This document shows, piece by piece, positions 51,837 through 62,186 of a DNA stretch of 64,000 nucleotides. Position 1 is the first letter of the stretch. Each line of letters begins with the position of its first letter. Source of the DNA: Prorocentrum cordatum (lineage: Eukaryota > Sar > Dinophyceae > Prorocentrales > Prorocentraceae). The stretch spans positions 437,139 to 501,138 of the forward strand of contig CAUYUJ010018704.1 of the NCBI GenBank assembly GCA_963575745.1, in the 5' to 3' direction. The notes beneath the pieces are model-generated. The model was given only the letters and a program-made list of their open reading frames with translations. It was not told the origin of the DNA and did not search any database. Position numbers and translations under genes: made by a program.

Positions 51837-51952
51837 ATAAAGACGCCATCAGGGCACATGGCGGTTAGGGTCGACGAGTACGGGGTCGCAACAGTGGCAA
51901 ATGGCTTGACAGCGTTCACTGTCACAGCCAACCTCAGTGCGAGGAGACACCC

Positions 51953-52690
51953 GTGCTCATCAAGGAGGTCGCAGATGTGGAGCCGATGGCGGGGCAACCT
52001 GCATCTAGCAATGCGGGGGTGCCCGCCACTAACGGTGCCCGCGCTTATATGATGCCCCAGGACGCAAGAGGCATCAGTTACTCCGTCAACGAAGATACGT
52101 TTTCTTACGCGATCCAGTCTATGGTGAACAACACCCTCCAGACCTGGTATCGCAGGGATGCGATGTATGGGAACAGCCCCGCGCCTGCCGATCAGGACTT
52201 CGCCTTGCGGAACTTGCAGGCGAAGGTCTACCGGGCTATCTATGAGGGGGGCAGCAGGTGGGCGCCGCCCGACCAGTCTGCGGGGCAACCTGCTGTAGTG
52301 AGCGACGCTGCCGAGAAGTATGACATCTTTACTTCGAACAGTGCTTCAGGGGCCCATGGCACGGGCGTCTGGAAGCCCCCATCGCTCGAAAATGAGCGAC
52401 GGGGGCAGGCGCGCGCCACGGCCACTCGCGCTTGCCCAGACAGGCCGAACACTGAGGTGCTGTCTTCAGGCGCGGGGGCACCTGCATGCCTTTCCCAGGC
52501 GCCGGCTGTGTGCGCCAGGGACAGCGGCGGGCCCGGCTGCGCGGCTGCCGCAGAAAAAATGCTCATCTCCAAGCTCGATGATACATGTGTGATCGTAATG
52601 CGAAGAGGCTATGACCTCTACTGGAGCATCGTACTCGGGTGGCTTACTACCAGGGAATTGCCAGCTACTGTGGGTGGCAACGCCCGCTGA
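51953..52690 (+). pseudogene. copia polyprotein segment after the protease
   Basis: 245 codons open: EVADVEPMAGQPASSNAGVP, SYSVNEDTFSYAIQSMVNNT, LQAKVYRAIYEGGSRW, DQSAGQPAVVSDAAEKYDIF and LSSGAGAPACLSQ. Hairpin inserts at 51989, 52013, 52280 and 52472 share the frame. Domain unknown. Confidence 0.5.
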
Positions 52691-52859
52691 CTGGCACGCA
52701 CGATTGCCAGGACAGCGGGTGGGGCCACATTGTCAACGTACCCAAAATCTCATGACCAAAGCTCGGGCTCTCCGTGTGTCGATAGTGCTTGTGGGAGCTC
52801 CATGATACTTCTGGAAGTTAGCTCCCATGCGGATACTATTTAAGATTTAGGCTTGCAGG

Positions 52860-54720
52860 TCATGCGTATGCGATGTTGCCACCTCGGTCTGAAGTTCGAC
52901 CGTTCAAGTCGTTTGCCGAACGGTTAATGCCTACAGGTATACACTACCTACGCGCGCTTCCCGACCAACTGCAGGGAAACCCGCGCAGCGCGCAGAGCAT
53001 GAGTTATATTGTTTTGGTCAGGGCGCCCAAAGGGTGGAATGGCGAAACAAAGCAATTGCTATCATGACTGCAAGGCGAACTGACCCATTATATTACCACA
53101 ACACAAAAAGAACTCATACCAGCGCTGTACACCTCAGCGTCCACGCACGGGTGGACGAAGGAGCTCGGACTTACGCCCAGTCTCTTAAGAATGGCCCTCA
53201 ATGGGGCCATGCGGTGCGCCAGGTGAGGATGAATCTTGATGAAAATATTATTATGCGGGACATTCAGGTTCAAGATCAACCGTTCGGGGCTTACTACAGT
53301 GCACCTTTACCAAGCGGTGTGACAAACATTCGTACATGATTGTACTGGGAGCCTCCGGCGCGAGGCCTGCTCGGCAACGAGGGACAGCGACCGCGCCCAT
53401 GGCGGTTCACCACCGTCGATGACGATAGTCTTCCCCCCCCCTCGAATGAGCGCGGCCGCGCGCTGCCGCCTATTCCTGAATGTGCGACATTTACGTCACC
53501 TGACACTGAACAACAGACAGCATTACCAACGGATGCCCAGATCAGGCAAAAGGAGAAGCAGAACGCTGATGAAGAAGCCGGCATCAAACCGTTCAATATA
53601 CCCAAAGTAGTCGAAGCCGGCAGCGACGACTCCGGCGAGGGCCTGAAGGGCCTCGGGCGCGGTGCCTAGCACACCGACGTTGCCTTAGACACCGACAGCG
53701 ACGACGATGAGGAAACCTCCATCGCACTACCAGCGGGGCTACCTGCGGATACATATGCCGATCTGTTTTCCATAATCCGAACCTTGTTTGACGGGCGACA
53801 TAGCAAGGTAGACGCGCTGGAATTATGGGGATGTAATGGGGGAATACCGCAGTTAGCCATCAGCCGAGGTTAATCCCCAGGAGGGAACCGCGATGAACGT
53901 TCCTACGTTGACCTCGGAAACAAGGAAGTCCAGGACGCAGTTCTGCACAACTTGGACGCGTGCTTCGTCAACGCTCCTATAATACAACCTAACTGCAGAA
54001 CAAGTGGACTGCCGTCCTACTTCAATTTTAAAGTCAATTACGACTCGCGGCATGCACACCACAAGGACGGCCTTCCACGCATCAAGTTCCGTGGAAGGGT
54101 TGGCGTACGCCACAATGACCTCCCACGGTTTTACCAACGAGAACAAACGGTGGGTACTTGGGTGGACGGGGTGCCACCATGGACTACGTTGTCCAAGCGC
54201 GAGGGCCTTTGCACAACTAACATGGACCAATGTGCTGCGGGCCTTCGTGACTCCCGTGGGGTATTAATACGCAAACCTATTGGAATAAGGGCCAACCGCC
54301 GTCTCCTGCCGACGCCCTTCGAGAGGAAACGGTGCACGGGCCATCATCAGCAGGCCTCGGCTTGTAACAAGGAGCTGGCCAGGGCAGCCAAAAAGACTCC
54401 GAAGACGAAGCCCCTCTTCGCCGAAGTAGTTCAACTTGCACATGACATGTTCCGAGTGAATCGTGATCCCTCTCATGATCGTCCTCATTCATTTTCCGTT
54501 CTCGTCGCAAACATACGCGGATCCAACTTGGATCAACTATCCGTCGGAACACCGACAGATCGATCATGAGGCCACCCTCGGGAGGATGGGGATGTCCAGC
54601 ACGCGCGGGCAACGTCAACATGCATTCCCCTTCACACGACAGGAATCCTAAACACTGCAGGTGGTACGATGAGGAGGATTACCACTGGGAGTGTCCAAGC
54701 TGCAAGAAGAACTACGGTCA
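52860..54720 (+). pseudogene. copia polyprotein segments preceding the integrase
   Basis: Open pieces in changing frames: VTNIRT-terminated 101-codon frame (53034-53339), DDDSLPPPSNERGRALPPIP (53420), DGLPRIKFRGRVGVRHNDLP, TNMDQCAAGLRDSRGVLIRK, RCTGHHQQ (54050-54360) and HCRWYDEEDYHWECPSCKKN (54650). The DQCxxGL...KP...RCxGxH and WECPxC strings recur before the integrase in dinoflagellate copia proteins as I know them. Function is not established. Confidence 0.5.
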
Positions 54721-55136
54721 GGCTAAACCTGGTCTGGTCAGTTACTTACGCCCCGCGTATTCAAATTTACCACACCGTGGAAGCTGCCTGACAAGCACGG
54801 ACAGGAGCTTGCGGCTCCTGCCGAACCGGCAGCACCACCACCTGCGGCGGCAGCAGCATCCGAGGCACCAGCCGCCCAACAAACTGCGCGGCTACGAGCT
54901 CCGGGGCTTGACTCCAGAGCTGGACCAACAGCAAGTGCCAGCAGCCACGACATCACAGTATATAGACATGCTGCTGAGCCGGCTGCGGGGCGACCTGCCT
55001 CGAGTGGAGCTGGCAGCTCGGACGATCACAGACGGCTACCACAAATAGTCGCCAGACGAGGTCGACAGCAACCACGGGATTCACCTCCACCACCACCTGC
55101 GGATGACCCTGCTGCTCGTCCAAGACTTTCATAATG

Positions 55137-55565
55137 GTTACAGTTCGATATACAGATTAATTTACATAACCTACGCAGCCTTGATCCAAATGTGGTAACA
55201 CGCGAGTTGCGGAAACTGCGCGTACGGTGGTTCCACGCAAAAGAGCTCAATATGATACTCATCCAAACTAAGGCTGGTCTGGACACGTCAGGCTGAACAT
55301 GAGAAAAGGGGCGTATGTGATACATGCCGGGCTTGCAGGGCTAGGGACAAGCCAGGGCACACCGTTATGCCGTCTACTGCACTACCTGGAAAGTACAATG
55401 GATAAGTCGAATGCGATCTTATGTTCTACAACCAGGAGCACCATTTAATTCATAGAATTGATCGTTGTATTCGATAGGTTGGTGGAATCGAGATACCAGA
55501 TAAAGCTCTGATCAGCATCTTAGATGCGTATCATCAGTGCTGGATGGAGTTCGAACCTGCTAAAG
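55137..55565 (+). pseudogene. copia integrase, truncated after its first catalytic Asp
   Basis: The frame reads NLHNLRSLDPNVVTRELRKL then RVRWFHAKELNMILIQTKAG, the pre-integrase His box. After a shift, CDTCRACRARDKPGHTVMPS gives the Cys pair, and VECDLMFY the first Asp of the catalytic triad. IPDKALISILDAYHQCWMEF follows, then homology stops. In-frame stops occur at 55402 and 55477 and in TSG-stop. The second Asp and Glu are absent, as is the reverse transcriptase. Confidence 0.7.
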
Positions 55566-55569
55566 GCCT

Positions 55570-55870
55570 CTTGGGCCGTTTTGGGGTGGTCTTGGAGCTT
55601 TTGTGGGCCGTGTTGGAGCGTCGGGTTGCCGAACAGGCAACGACGCCAAAATTTGGCAAACAAGCCCAAGGACCATCAATGATTGCTGCCTCTTGAGGCC
55701 CTCTTGGGAGGCCTCTTACAGGACGGGGTTTCTTGAGGCGTCTCGGAGGCCTTTTGGGCCATCTCGAGGCCATCTTGGGCGTCTTCAAGCGATCGTTCGG
55801 CGACTCGGGGGCCTCTTGGACCGTCTTGGGGGCCTCCTGGGCCGTCATGGAAGCCTTGGAGAGCCCCAGG
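55570..55870. repeat. minisatellite GCCTCTTGGGCCGTCTTGGG
   Basis: Degenerate 18-30 bp units of GGCCTCTTGGGCC-like sequence start where copia homology ends. A shorter related patch is at 37910-37960. Confidence 0.65.
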
Positions 55871-56074
55871 GAGGCGCCAAGGTCGCCCAGGAACACCCCG
55901 GGAACAGTAGTGGCGCAGTCGGCTGGGTGCTACTAGAGCGGGTGGGGAGCCCTCTAGAAGATTACAAAAACTCTGCCAGGCAACCCTTGGCACTCTTCCG
56001 CGCCCCAACGTGCCGCAGGCACGGGGCTGACTTCGCCTCGCGAAGCAGCAACTGCTTGTTTCTAGGAAGAGTGA

Positions 56075-56385
56075 TCGCGGCGTTATGGCGACAGCCCCAT
56101 TTTGAGAAGGAGCCGCCCTCCATCTGTGTAACGGTTGCACACTTCGGAACTTCGGTTTCACACCTCGCGGGAGTGGAATATTGAAAGCGAACTGGGTTCC
56201 ATCCTCCTCCTCCTCCGCCTCCTCCTCCATCCTTTTAGTGTGCTCCCCGCTACGGCGAGAGCCGCATTCTGGACACCATGCCCGCCTCATCCTTGAACTT
56301 GTGGGCCGCTTCTAACTTTGATGCGCGCGGCGCTAAGGCGGCGGCCGCAGTGTGAGATCGACCAACCCTAACCCTTGTAACGGTT
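56075..56385 (+). repeat. satellite G monomers (diverged)
   Basis: GCGGCGTTATGGCGACAGCC then CATTTTGAGAAGGAGCCG, and GCGCGGCGCTAAGGCGGCGG, are isolated units of satellite G. Confidence 0.55.
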
Positions 56386-56559
56386 GAGGCTCTTCTTCAG
56401 TTGCACGGCAGGAGAACATGTGCAAGGAGGTCCCTAGCCAAGCGTCGGGCCCACGCTTGCTGGCGCCACAGAAGGGAGCTCTTCGTGATGGCGAGGGAGG
56501 GGCGAGGAGGAGGGAGGAGGAGAGACGGAGGAGCAGGAGGAGGAGGAGGAGGAGGAGGA

Positions 56560-56645
56560 CGACGGCGGAGGAGGCCGGGGTCCCTCCTTCTTCCTCGAGC
56601 TTCACCTTCGGTGAGGCCGTCGTGGACGCGTGCCCCAAGGCCTGA
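56560..56645 (+). CDS. candidate terminal exon of unknown protein
   Basis: The frame reads TAEEAGVPPSSSSFTFGEAV then VDACPKA and stops. Protein-like but short, next to a GGA tract (56490-56560), with no partner exon found. Confidence 0.2.
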
Positions 56646-56807
56646 GCCCGCCGTGGCCGCGTCGGTTCCCGCGCGAGGCCCGCGGGCGCGCGGTATATGT
56701 GTGGGGTGGTCGTGGGAGCAGTCGGCGGCGGGACAGGAGGGCGAGGAGGAGGGGGAGGGAGGAGCGAGGAGGAGGGATTAGGAAGAGGGTCAGAAAGGGG
56801 AGTCAGG

Positions 56808-56925
56808 GGGAGGAGGAGGAGGAGGAGGAGGAGGAGGAGGAGGAGGAGGAGGAGGAGGAGGAGGAGGAGGAAGAGGTGGAGGAGGAGGAGGAGGAGGAGG
56901 AGGAGGAAGAGGAGGAGGGACGCCT
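56808..56925. repeat. (GGA)n microsatellite
   Basis: GGA tract of about 115 bp. 56926-57545 shows no recognised gene. Confidence 0.95.
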
Positions 56926-57545
56926 TCTCGTTCAGTTCGGCTCTCATTCGGGAGGTCACATTCGGGAGCGGGGAGTCTACTCCCAAGCATCCGTCCTACT
57001 CTATCCAGGCGTATGGTGCATGACTCGTGCTATGCGGGGACGGCTTTGGGGCCCGTGATATTCGAAAGCGCTCAAGGGGCTCATGGGTTGTTTCTTTCAT
57101 GATTTCCTCATCCTGCTTTGGTGCGACGGGGAGAGAAACTGATGTGGACGAGCGAATCGCAGATGGTCATAGGTATGTGTGACCTGCTAGGTTTTCCGAT
57201 CTTCCAATCCTCTTCTGAACAGGTGGGCGATCTAGACTTGCAAAAGTGAGGCCTAGTCCAAACTTTGGATCGATACCACTGCGCGTCGCGTTTGAAGCAG
57301 AGAGGTGTGTAGGCACTGACCGCGCACTTACCTGCCTTTCCGAGACCGTTGCAGCCAAGTTGTGCGCCAGTCTCTTGTCATATACGCGGTAGTTTCCATC
57401 GCAATGTTGGGTTGTTGTAGGAGTGGCAGTCTCGACTGGCGGCTTCGCCTGACGGATCACCCTCAGACTGGTCGAGAACATTCTCTTTCTTCCGCGCCTG
57501 CTCTTCTCTTAGAGGCGGCCAGGGGTGTCTGAACTGGTTGTCTGC

Positions 57546-57738
57546 GGCGAGCGAGGGGGGAAGTGAGAAGGAGAAGGCCTCCTCAGAAGGCTCGGGAGTC
57601 CCCAGGCCTTCTGAAGTGTCCTAAGCCCCCCCCGAAGACACCGACTCCTTTTCAGAAGGTCGGAGGGCTTCTGAGAAGCGCCGCCGCCTTCTGAGAAGGC
57701 CTTCGCCTTCTCGCTTCCCCCCCTCGCTCGCCGCCGAG
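57546..57738. mobile_element. foldback/TIR element, family F copy 4
   Basis: Ends CGGCGAGCGAGGGGGGAAGT and the complement of CGGCGAGCGAGGGGGGGAAG. The interior repeats CCTTCTGAGAAGG/CTTCTGAAG palindromes. Confidence 0.7.
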
Positions 57739-57831
57739 GCTGAGACCCCAACACACCTGGACCCCACCCGGAGTTCCACCGGGTGCAGGTTTCACCCCGG
57801 ACCCGTTTCTGACGGTCCTGTGGCCCGAAAG

Positions 57832-57866
57832 CGAGGAGGAGGAGGAGGAGGAGGAGGAGGAGGAGG
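57832..57866. repeat. (GGA)n microsatellite
   Basis: Short pure GGA tract. 57867-58059 holds nothing recognised. Confidence 0.9.
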
Positions 57867-58059
57867 GCCCCCCAGGGCCGATAAAAAGGCGAGAGAGAAG
57901 TCTCCTCGAGCCCAGAACCTCGAGCCTGCCCGCCCTCCCTGCGGGCCAAAGCCCGTGCTCGGCCCCCTCAGACCCCCCGGCGGCTCCAGGTCTTCTCATG
58001 TCCAGCAGTGGCAAAGCGCCCTGGCTCGCCTATAGCCCTACCAAACAATGTTGAACACT

Positions 58060-58102
58060 GTTCAAATAACCTTTTGAGCATTGCTCAAAAAGTTATGTGA
58101 AC
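58060..58102. repeat. short hairpin, 21-bp arms
   Basis: GTTCAAATAACCTTTTGAGC then A pairs with TTGCTCAAAAAGTTATGTGA then AC, with about two mismatches and almost no loop. GTTGAACACTGTTCAAATAAC and GTGAACATTGTTCAAATAAC flank it as partial direct copies. Confidence 0.6.
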
Positions 58103-58128
58103 ATTGTTCAAATAACCTGTTGTGGTCT

Positions 58129-58250
58129 CCACGAAATGTTCTTTAGAACATTTCTGGCGGAGAGCGTCCTGTTTTAACACATGGGGTTCATGTTCTAAGA
58201 ACATCGTTTTTGCTCTGAGAACATGTTGGGGTTCTCAGAACATTTCGTGG
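58129..58250. mobile_element. TIR element with AGAACAT palindromic interior
   Basis: Perfect 14-bp inverted ends CCACGAAATGTTCT and AGAACATTTCGTGG. Inside, GTTCTTTAGAAC, GTTCTAAGAAC and TTCTCAGAA palindromes repeat. AT-richer than its surroundings. Confidence 0.7.
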
Positions 58251-58327
58251 CAGGACTATAGGAATGCCGGGACGGTCGGCCCCCGCTCAATCATTCGTAT
58301 CATGGCATCCTTCTCGCCCTGCGCTTA

Positions 58328-58706
58328 GGACGCCCGAAAGGGGTGCGGAAAAAGGGGCACGATGCCCAACAGCAAATGTTGTCCAGAACCGGCAGCGGCC
58401 GCTGTTGGGCAGGTGGCCTCCTGCCTCCACTGGGCCCCGTCCGCGGCGGCGCGGACCGCGGGCTCCGTGCATCACCACCCACCAAACCACCCCAACCCAA
58501 CCCGAAGGCTCAGATTTACCCTCGATTTCCAGTGGGGGGGGGTCGGGAAACATCGAAAAATCACATGTGGAACCCTTACCCCCCCCAACCCGAAATTCGG
58601 ATCTTCGGGTTGGGTTGGGGTGGTCTGGTAGGTAGTCAGTGCAGAGCGGGAGAGGAACTGCCGTCGGGCCTCGTGCCCCCTCTTTCCGCACCCGCGTCGC
58701 TCGTGT
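58328..58706. mobile_element. TIR element, family J copy 2, carrying a nested family C element
   Basis: Left GGACGCCCGAAAGGGGTGCG then GAAAAAGGGGCACGATGCCC pairs with right GGGCCTCGTGCCCCCTCTTT then CCGCACCC. GGCAGCGGCCGCTGTTGGGC inside is inverted relative to copy 1. Confidence 0.6.
58472..58638. mobile_element. MITE-like element, family C copy 3
   Basis: Ends TCACCACCCACCAAACCACC and the complement ending GGTAGGTAGTCA. The 5-bp target duplication GTGCA is at 58467-58471 and 58639-58643. Confidence 0.85.
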
Positions 58707-58714
58707 GCCGTTGC

Positions 58715-58866
58715 GCGCCGGGCCTTCCTGGCTCGAGGCGCGCTGCAGCCGCCGCTCGTCCGCCACGAAGACATGTACACGGACGCCCTCCGCTGCGTTG
58801 TCCCTCGGCCCCGTGGCAGGGCGGCGGTGTACAAGCCACCACCGAGAGCCAGCAACTACTCTACAC
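58715..58866 (+). CDS. candidate exon of unknown protein
   Basis: The plus frame reads LARGALQPPLVRHEDMYTDA then LRCVVPRPRGRAAVYKPPPR and ASNYSTQ. It begins just after family J copy 2 and runs into the GGA tract at the assembly gap. A similar RHEKVYTGTL string is encoded on the opposite strand beyond the gap. Function unknown. Confidence 0.3.
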
Positions 58867-58900
58867 AGGGAGGAGGAGGAGGAGGAGGAGGAGGAGGAGG

Positions 58901-59000
58901 NNNNNNNNNNNNNNNNNNNNNNNNNNNNNNNNNNNNNNNNNNNNNNNNNNNNNNNNNNNNNNNNNNNNNNNNNNNNNNNNNNNNNNNNNNNNNNNNNNNN
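58901..59000. other. assembly gap, 100 N
   Basis: Exactly 100 undetermined bases, a conventional gap size, preceded by a GGA repeat. The true length is unknown and the repeat probably caused the break. Confidence 0.98.
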
Positions 59001-59002
59001 GG

Positions 59003-59085
59003 AGACACGCACGCCAAACACTCGAGGGAGGGTGCCCGTGTACACCTTCTCGTGGCGCAGCTCGCAGGCGGGCCTCCCGCGGGCG
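59003..59085 (-). CDS. candidate exon of unknown protein, opposite strand
   Basis: The minus frame reads PACELRHEKVYTGTLPRVFG then VRVS. The RHE-x-x-YT-x-x-L string matches the plus-strand block at 58715. 59086-59465 is GC-rich with no recognised gene. Confidence 0.25.
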
Positions 59086-59465
59086 AGCGCGGGGGGCGGG
59101 CGGCGGCCCGGGCCCCATAGTATGGCTGCCTGAGGCGGGGCGCCCGCGGGGGGCGGGCCGTGGCGCGCGCAGATGGTGCCCTCCAGAGGGGCGGGCCGCC
59201 GCCGGGCTGCCGCCGGGCCGCCCCAGGACTGGGCGACGGAGGGCCGTACCCATGCAGACCCCCTTCGCGCTGGGGAAAGAAATTGGTCCGGCGAAGGACC
59301 CAACCAGATTCAGCTGTAGGTGCCGCGATCGCACGGATAATCTTCGGTGGGGTTCTTATGGGGGGGCGCGAATTGTGTGAGGGTGTCTCCTGAGGGCCAC
59401 GAGGCGGTGCCTGCTTTGCAGTACGCCAAGCAGGGCTCCGCAGCTCCGCAGGTCGCTCCACCCCG

Positions 59466-61420
59466 GTGGAGCTCGATGTGGGGCCACGAAACGGTGTCCT
59501 GGGTGGGGGAGACGCATGCGAACTCCGCCATTCGGGCCTTAAGTGGAGCTCGATGTGGGGCCAGGAAACGTTGCCTTGGGTGGGGGAGACGCATGCGAAC
59601 ACCGCCACTGGGGCCGTAGGTGGAGCTCGATGTGGGGCCATGGAACGCTATCGTGGGTGGGGGAGACGCATGCGAACACCGCCACTGGGGCCGTAGGGGG
59701 AGCTCGATGTGGGGCCACGAAACGCTGTCCTGGGTGGGGGAGACGCATGCGGACACCGCCACTGGGGCCTCAAGTGGAGCTCCCGGTGGGGCGACGAAAC
59801 GTTGTTTTGGGTGGGGAAGCGCATGCGAACACCGCCACCGAGGCCTTCGGTGGAGCTCCGTGTGGGGTCACGAAACGCTGTCCTGGGTGCGGGAGACGCA
59901 TGCGAATTCCGCCATTCGGGCCTTAAGTGGAGCTTCATGTGGGGCCACGAAACGCTGCCCTGGGAGCGGGAGACGCATGCGAACACCGCCACTGGGGCCC
60001 GAGGTGGAGCTCCTCTGTGGGGCCACGAAACATTGTGCTTGGCGGGGGAGACGCATGCGAACATCGCCACGGGGGCCTTGGGTGGAAGTCCTTGTGGGGC
60101 CCGGAAACGTTGTCCTGACTGGGGGGGACGCATGCGAACACCGCCACCGAGGCCTTACGTGGAATTCGATGTGGGGCCACGAAACGGCGTCCTGGGTGGG
60201 GGAGACGCATGCGAACTCCGCCATTCGGGCCTTAAGTGGAGCTCGATGTGGGGCCAGGAAACGTTGCCCTGGGTGGGGGAGACGCGTGCGAACACCGCCA
60301 CTACGGCCTTGGGTTGAGCTCCCTGTTGGACCACGAAACGCTGTTCTGGATAGGGGGAAACGCATGCGAACACCGCCACTGGGGCCGTAGGTGGAGCTCG
60401 ATGTGGGGCCGCGAACGCTGCCTTGGGTGGGGGAGACGCATGCGGACATCGCCACTGGGGCCGTAGGTGGAACTCGATGTGGGGCCATGAAACGTTATCG
60501 TGGGTGGGGGAGACGCATGCGAACACCGCCACTGGGGCCGTAGGTGGAGCTCGATGTGGGGCCGCGAACGCTGCCTTGGGTGGGGGAGACGCATGCGGAC
60601 ATCGCCACTGGGGCCGTAGGTGGAACTCGATGTGGGGCCATGAAACGTTATCGTGGGTGGGGGAGACGCATGCGAACACCGCCACTGGGGCCGTAGGTGG
60701 AGCTCGATGTGGGGCCGCGAACGCTGCCTTGGGTGGGGGAGACGCATGCGGACATCGCCACTGGGGCCGTAGGTGGAACTCGATGTGGGGCCATGAAACG
60801 CTATCGTGGGTGGGGGAGACGCATGCGAACACCGCCACTGGGGCCGTAGGGGGAGCTCGATGTGGGGCCACGAAACGCTTTCCTGGGTGGGGGAGACGCA
60901 TGCGAACACCGCCACTGGGGCCTCAAGTGGAGCTCCCGGTGGGGCGACGAAACGTTGTCCTGGATGGGGGAGACGCGTGCGAACACCGCAACTGGGACCT
61001 TAGGTGGAAGTCCTTGTGGGGCCACGAAGCGCTGTCCTGGGTGGGGGAGGAAACGCATGCGATCACCGCCACTGGGACCTTCGGTGGAGTTCCGCGTAGG
61101 GCCACGAAACGTTGTCCTGGATGGGGGGACGCATGCGAACTGGGACCTGAAGTGGAGCTCGATGTGGGGCCACGAAACGCCGTACTGGGCGGGGGAGACG
61201 CATGCGAACACCGCCACTGGTGCCTTATGTGGAGCTCCCTATGGGGCCAGCGAAGCGCTGTGTTGGGTGGGAGAGACGCATGCGAACTCCGCCACCAGGG
61301 CCTTAGGTGGGGCTCCCTATGGGGCCGCGAAACCTTGTGCTGGGTGGGGGAGACGCATGCGAACACCGCCATTGAGGCCTCGTATGGGGCTATCTGTGGG
61401 GCCACGAAACGTGTAAGTGG
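59466..61420 (+). repeat. 77-bp satellite array, about 25 units, with a 153-bp higher-order region
   Basis: Units are GTGGAGCTCGATGTGGGGCC, ACGAAACGCTGTCCTGGGTG, GGGGAGACGCATGCGAACAC and CGCCACTGGGGCC. Starts at 59466, 59543 and 59620 give 77 bp. From 60391 a 76+77 bp pair repeats with period 153 (60391, 60544, 60697) almost without change, so recent amplification. Both strands lack stops, which explains the long open frames. Confidence 0.95.
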
Positions 61421-61454
61421 TGTGGCGAAATTGGTGGCGATAATGGTGACAATA

Positions 61455-61476
61455 TGGGTGGTGATCATGACGTCGG

Positions 61477-61508
<32 letters not shown>

Positions 61509-61610
61509 CTGGTGATGATGATGATGACGATGATGATGATGATAATGATGATGCTGATGATGATGATGATGATGAGGATGATGATGATGACGATGATGAC
61601 GATGACGATA

Positions 61611-61685
<75 letters not shown>

Positions 61686-61755
61686 GTGATGATGATGCTG
61701 ATGATGCTGACGATGCTGAAGATGCTGATCATGATGACGACGACGACGACGAGGA
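61455..61755. repeat. (GAT)n microsatellite
   Basis: GATGAT with GACGAT and GCTGAT variants, directly after the satellite. Confidence 0.95.
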
Positions 61756-61969
61756 CATGCGCAGGGCAGAGGCAGGGATGGGAGGAGGGAGGAGGGGGAG
61801 GAGGAAGGAAGGAAGGAAGGGACGCGGGGCGCTGTCTCTTCAAAACGAAGACCCAACACCACAGGATGGTTGGGGACAAAAAGTCGCGACGAAGGTTTTG
61901 GTCCAGGTTCGGCCTCCTTCAGAGGAAGAAAAAACAAGACCCCCTTGCGCTGCGAAGAGCTCACGACGG

Positions 61970-62110
61970 GACGTGTTCCTTTGTTCTCGGCCTCGGGGGG
62001 GTCCTTACAGGACCTCCGGGCCGTCAAGAGACGGCTCGGGATGAAGAGCCTGTCCTGGGGAAGGGGTCCAGATTTCTGGGGGTCGACGCCGTTGACAGAA
62101 TCGCGACGTC
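61970..62110. repeat. dispersed GC-rich repeat, family L copy 3
   Basis: CACGACGGGACGTGTTCCTT, GGGATGAAGAGCCTGTCCTG, GGGAAGGGGTCCAGATTTCT and GGGGGTCGACG follow the order at 1-152, with one copy of the segment duplicated there. Confidence 0.65.
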
Positions 62111-62186
62111 GGGAGGACCGGGTAGGGCCTCAGAGTCAGCTCGCACAGCAGTGATGTGCAGCCTTCCCAAGGGTACACTTGCTTGG

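Larger units (their letters stand above)
45335..54998 (+). repeat. interspersed 14-bp hairpin repeat GCGGGGNNACCTGC (about 25 copies)
   Basis: Copies start at 45335, 45507, 46234, 46303, 46425, 46721, 47531, 47558, 47741, 48099, 49175, 49356, 49506, 49680, 50799, 50901, 51020, 51627, 51989, 52013, 52280, 52472, 52971, 53733 and 54985. Degenerate ones are near 47874, 48740 and 50326. Arms GC(G/A)GG and CC(T/C)GC can pair around a 4-base loop. Changes in the middle pair often compensate (A-T, G-C, G-T). All are in one orientation and encode AG(Q/A/N/K/E)P(A/R). None was seen outside the copia remnant. Confidence 0.85.
44930..55565 (+). mobile_element. decayed Ty1/copia-type retrotransposon, lacking reverse transcriptase
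   Basis: Protein remnants appear in the copia order: gag zinc knuckle (45.9 kb), KptA-like (48.4-49.2), RING-like (50.4), protease (51.4-51.8), a Cys-rich segment (54.65) and the integrase start (55.1-55.5). Frameshifts and stops are frequent. Homology ends near 55560, within the integrase, where a CTCTTGGG minisatellite begins, so the polymerase part is missing. LTRs were not found. Confidence 0.75.

Noticed and set aside
45335-54998. The 14-bp hairpins as a CRISPR array or transcription terminators
   Set aside because: Spacing is irregular, copies lie in coding frames of a eukaryotic retroelement, and no cas genes or T-tracts accompany them.
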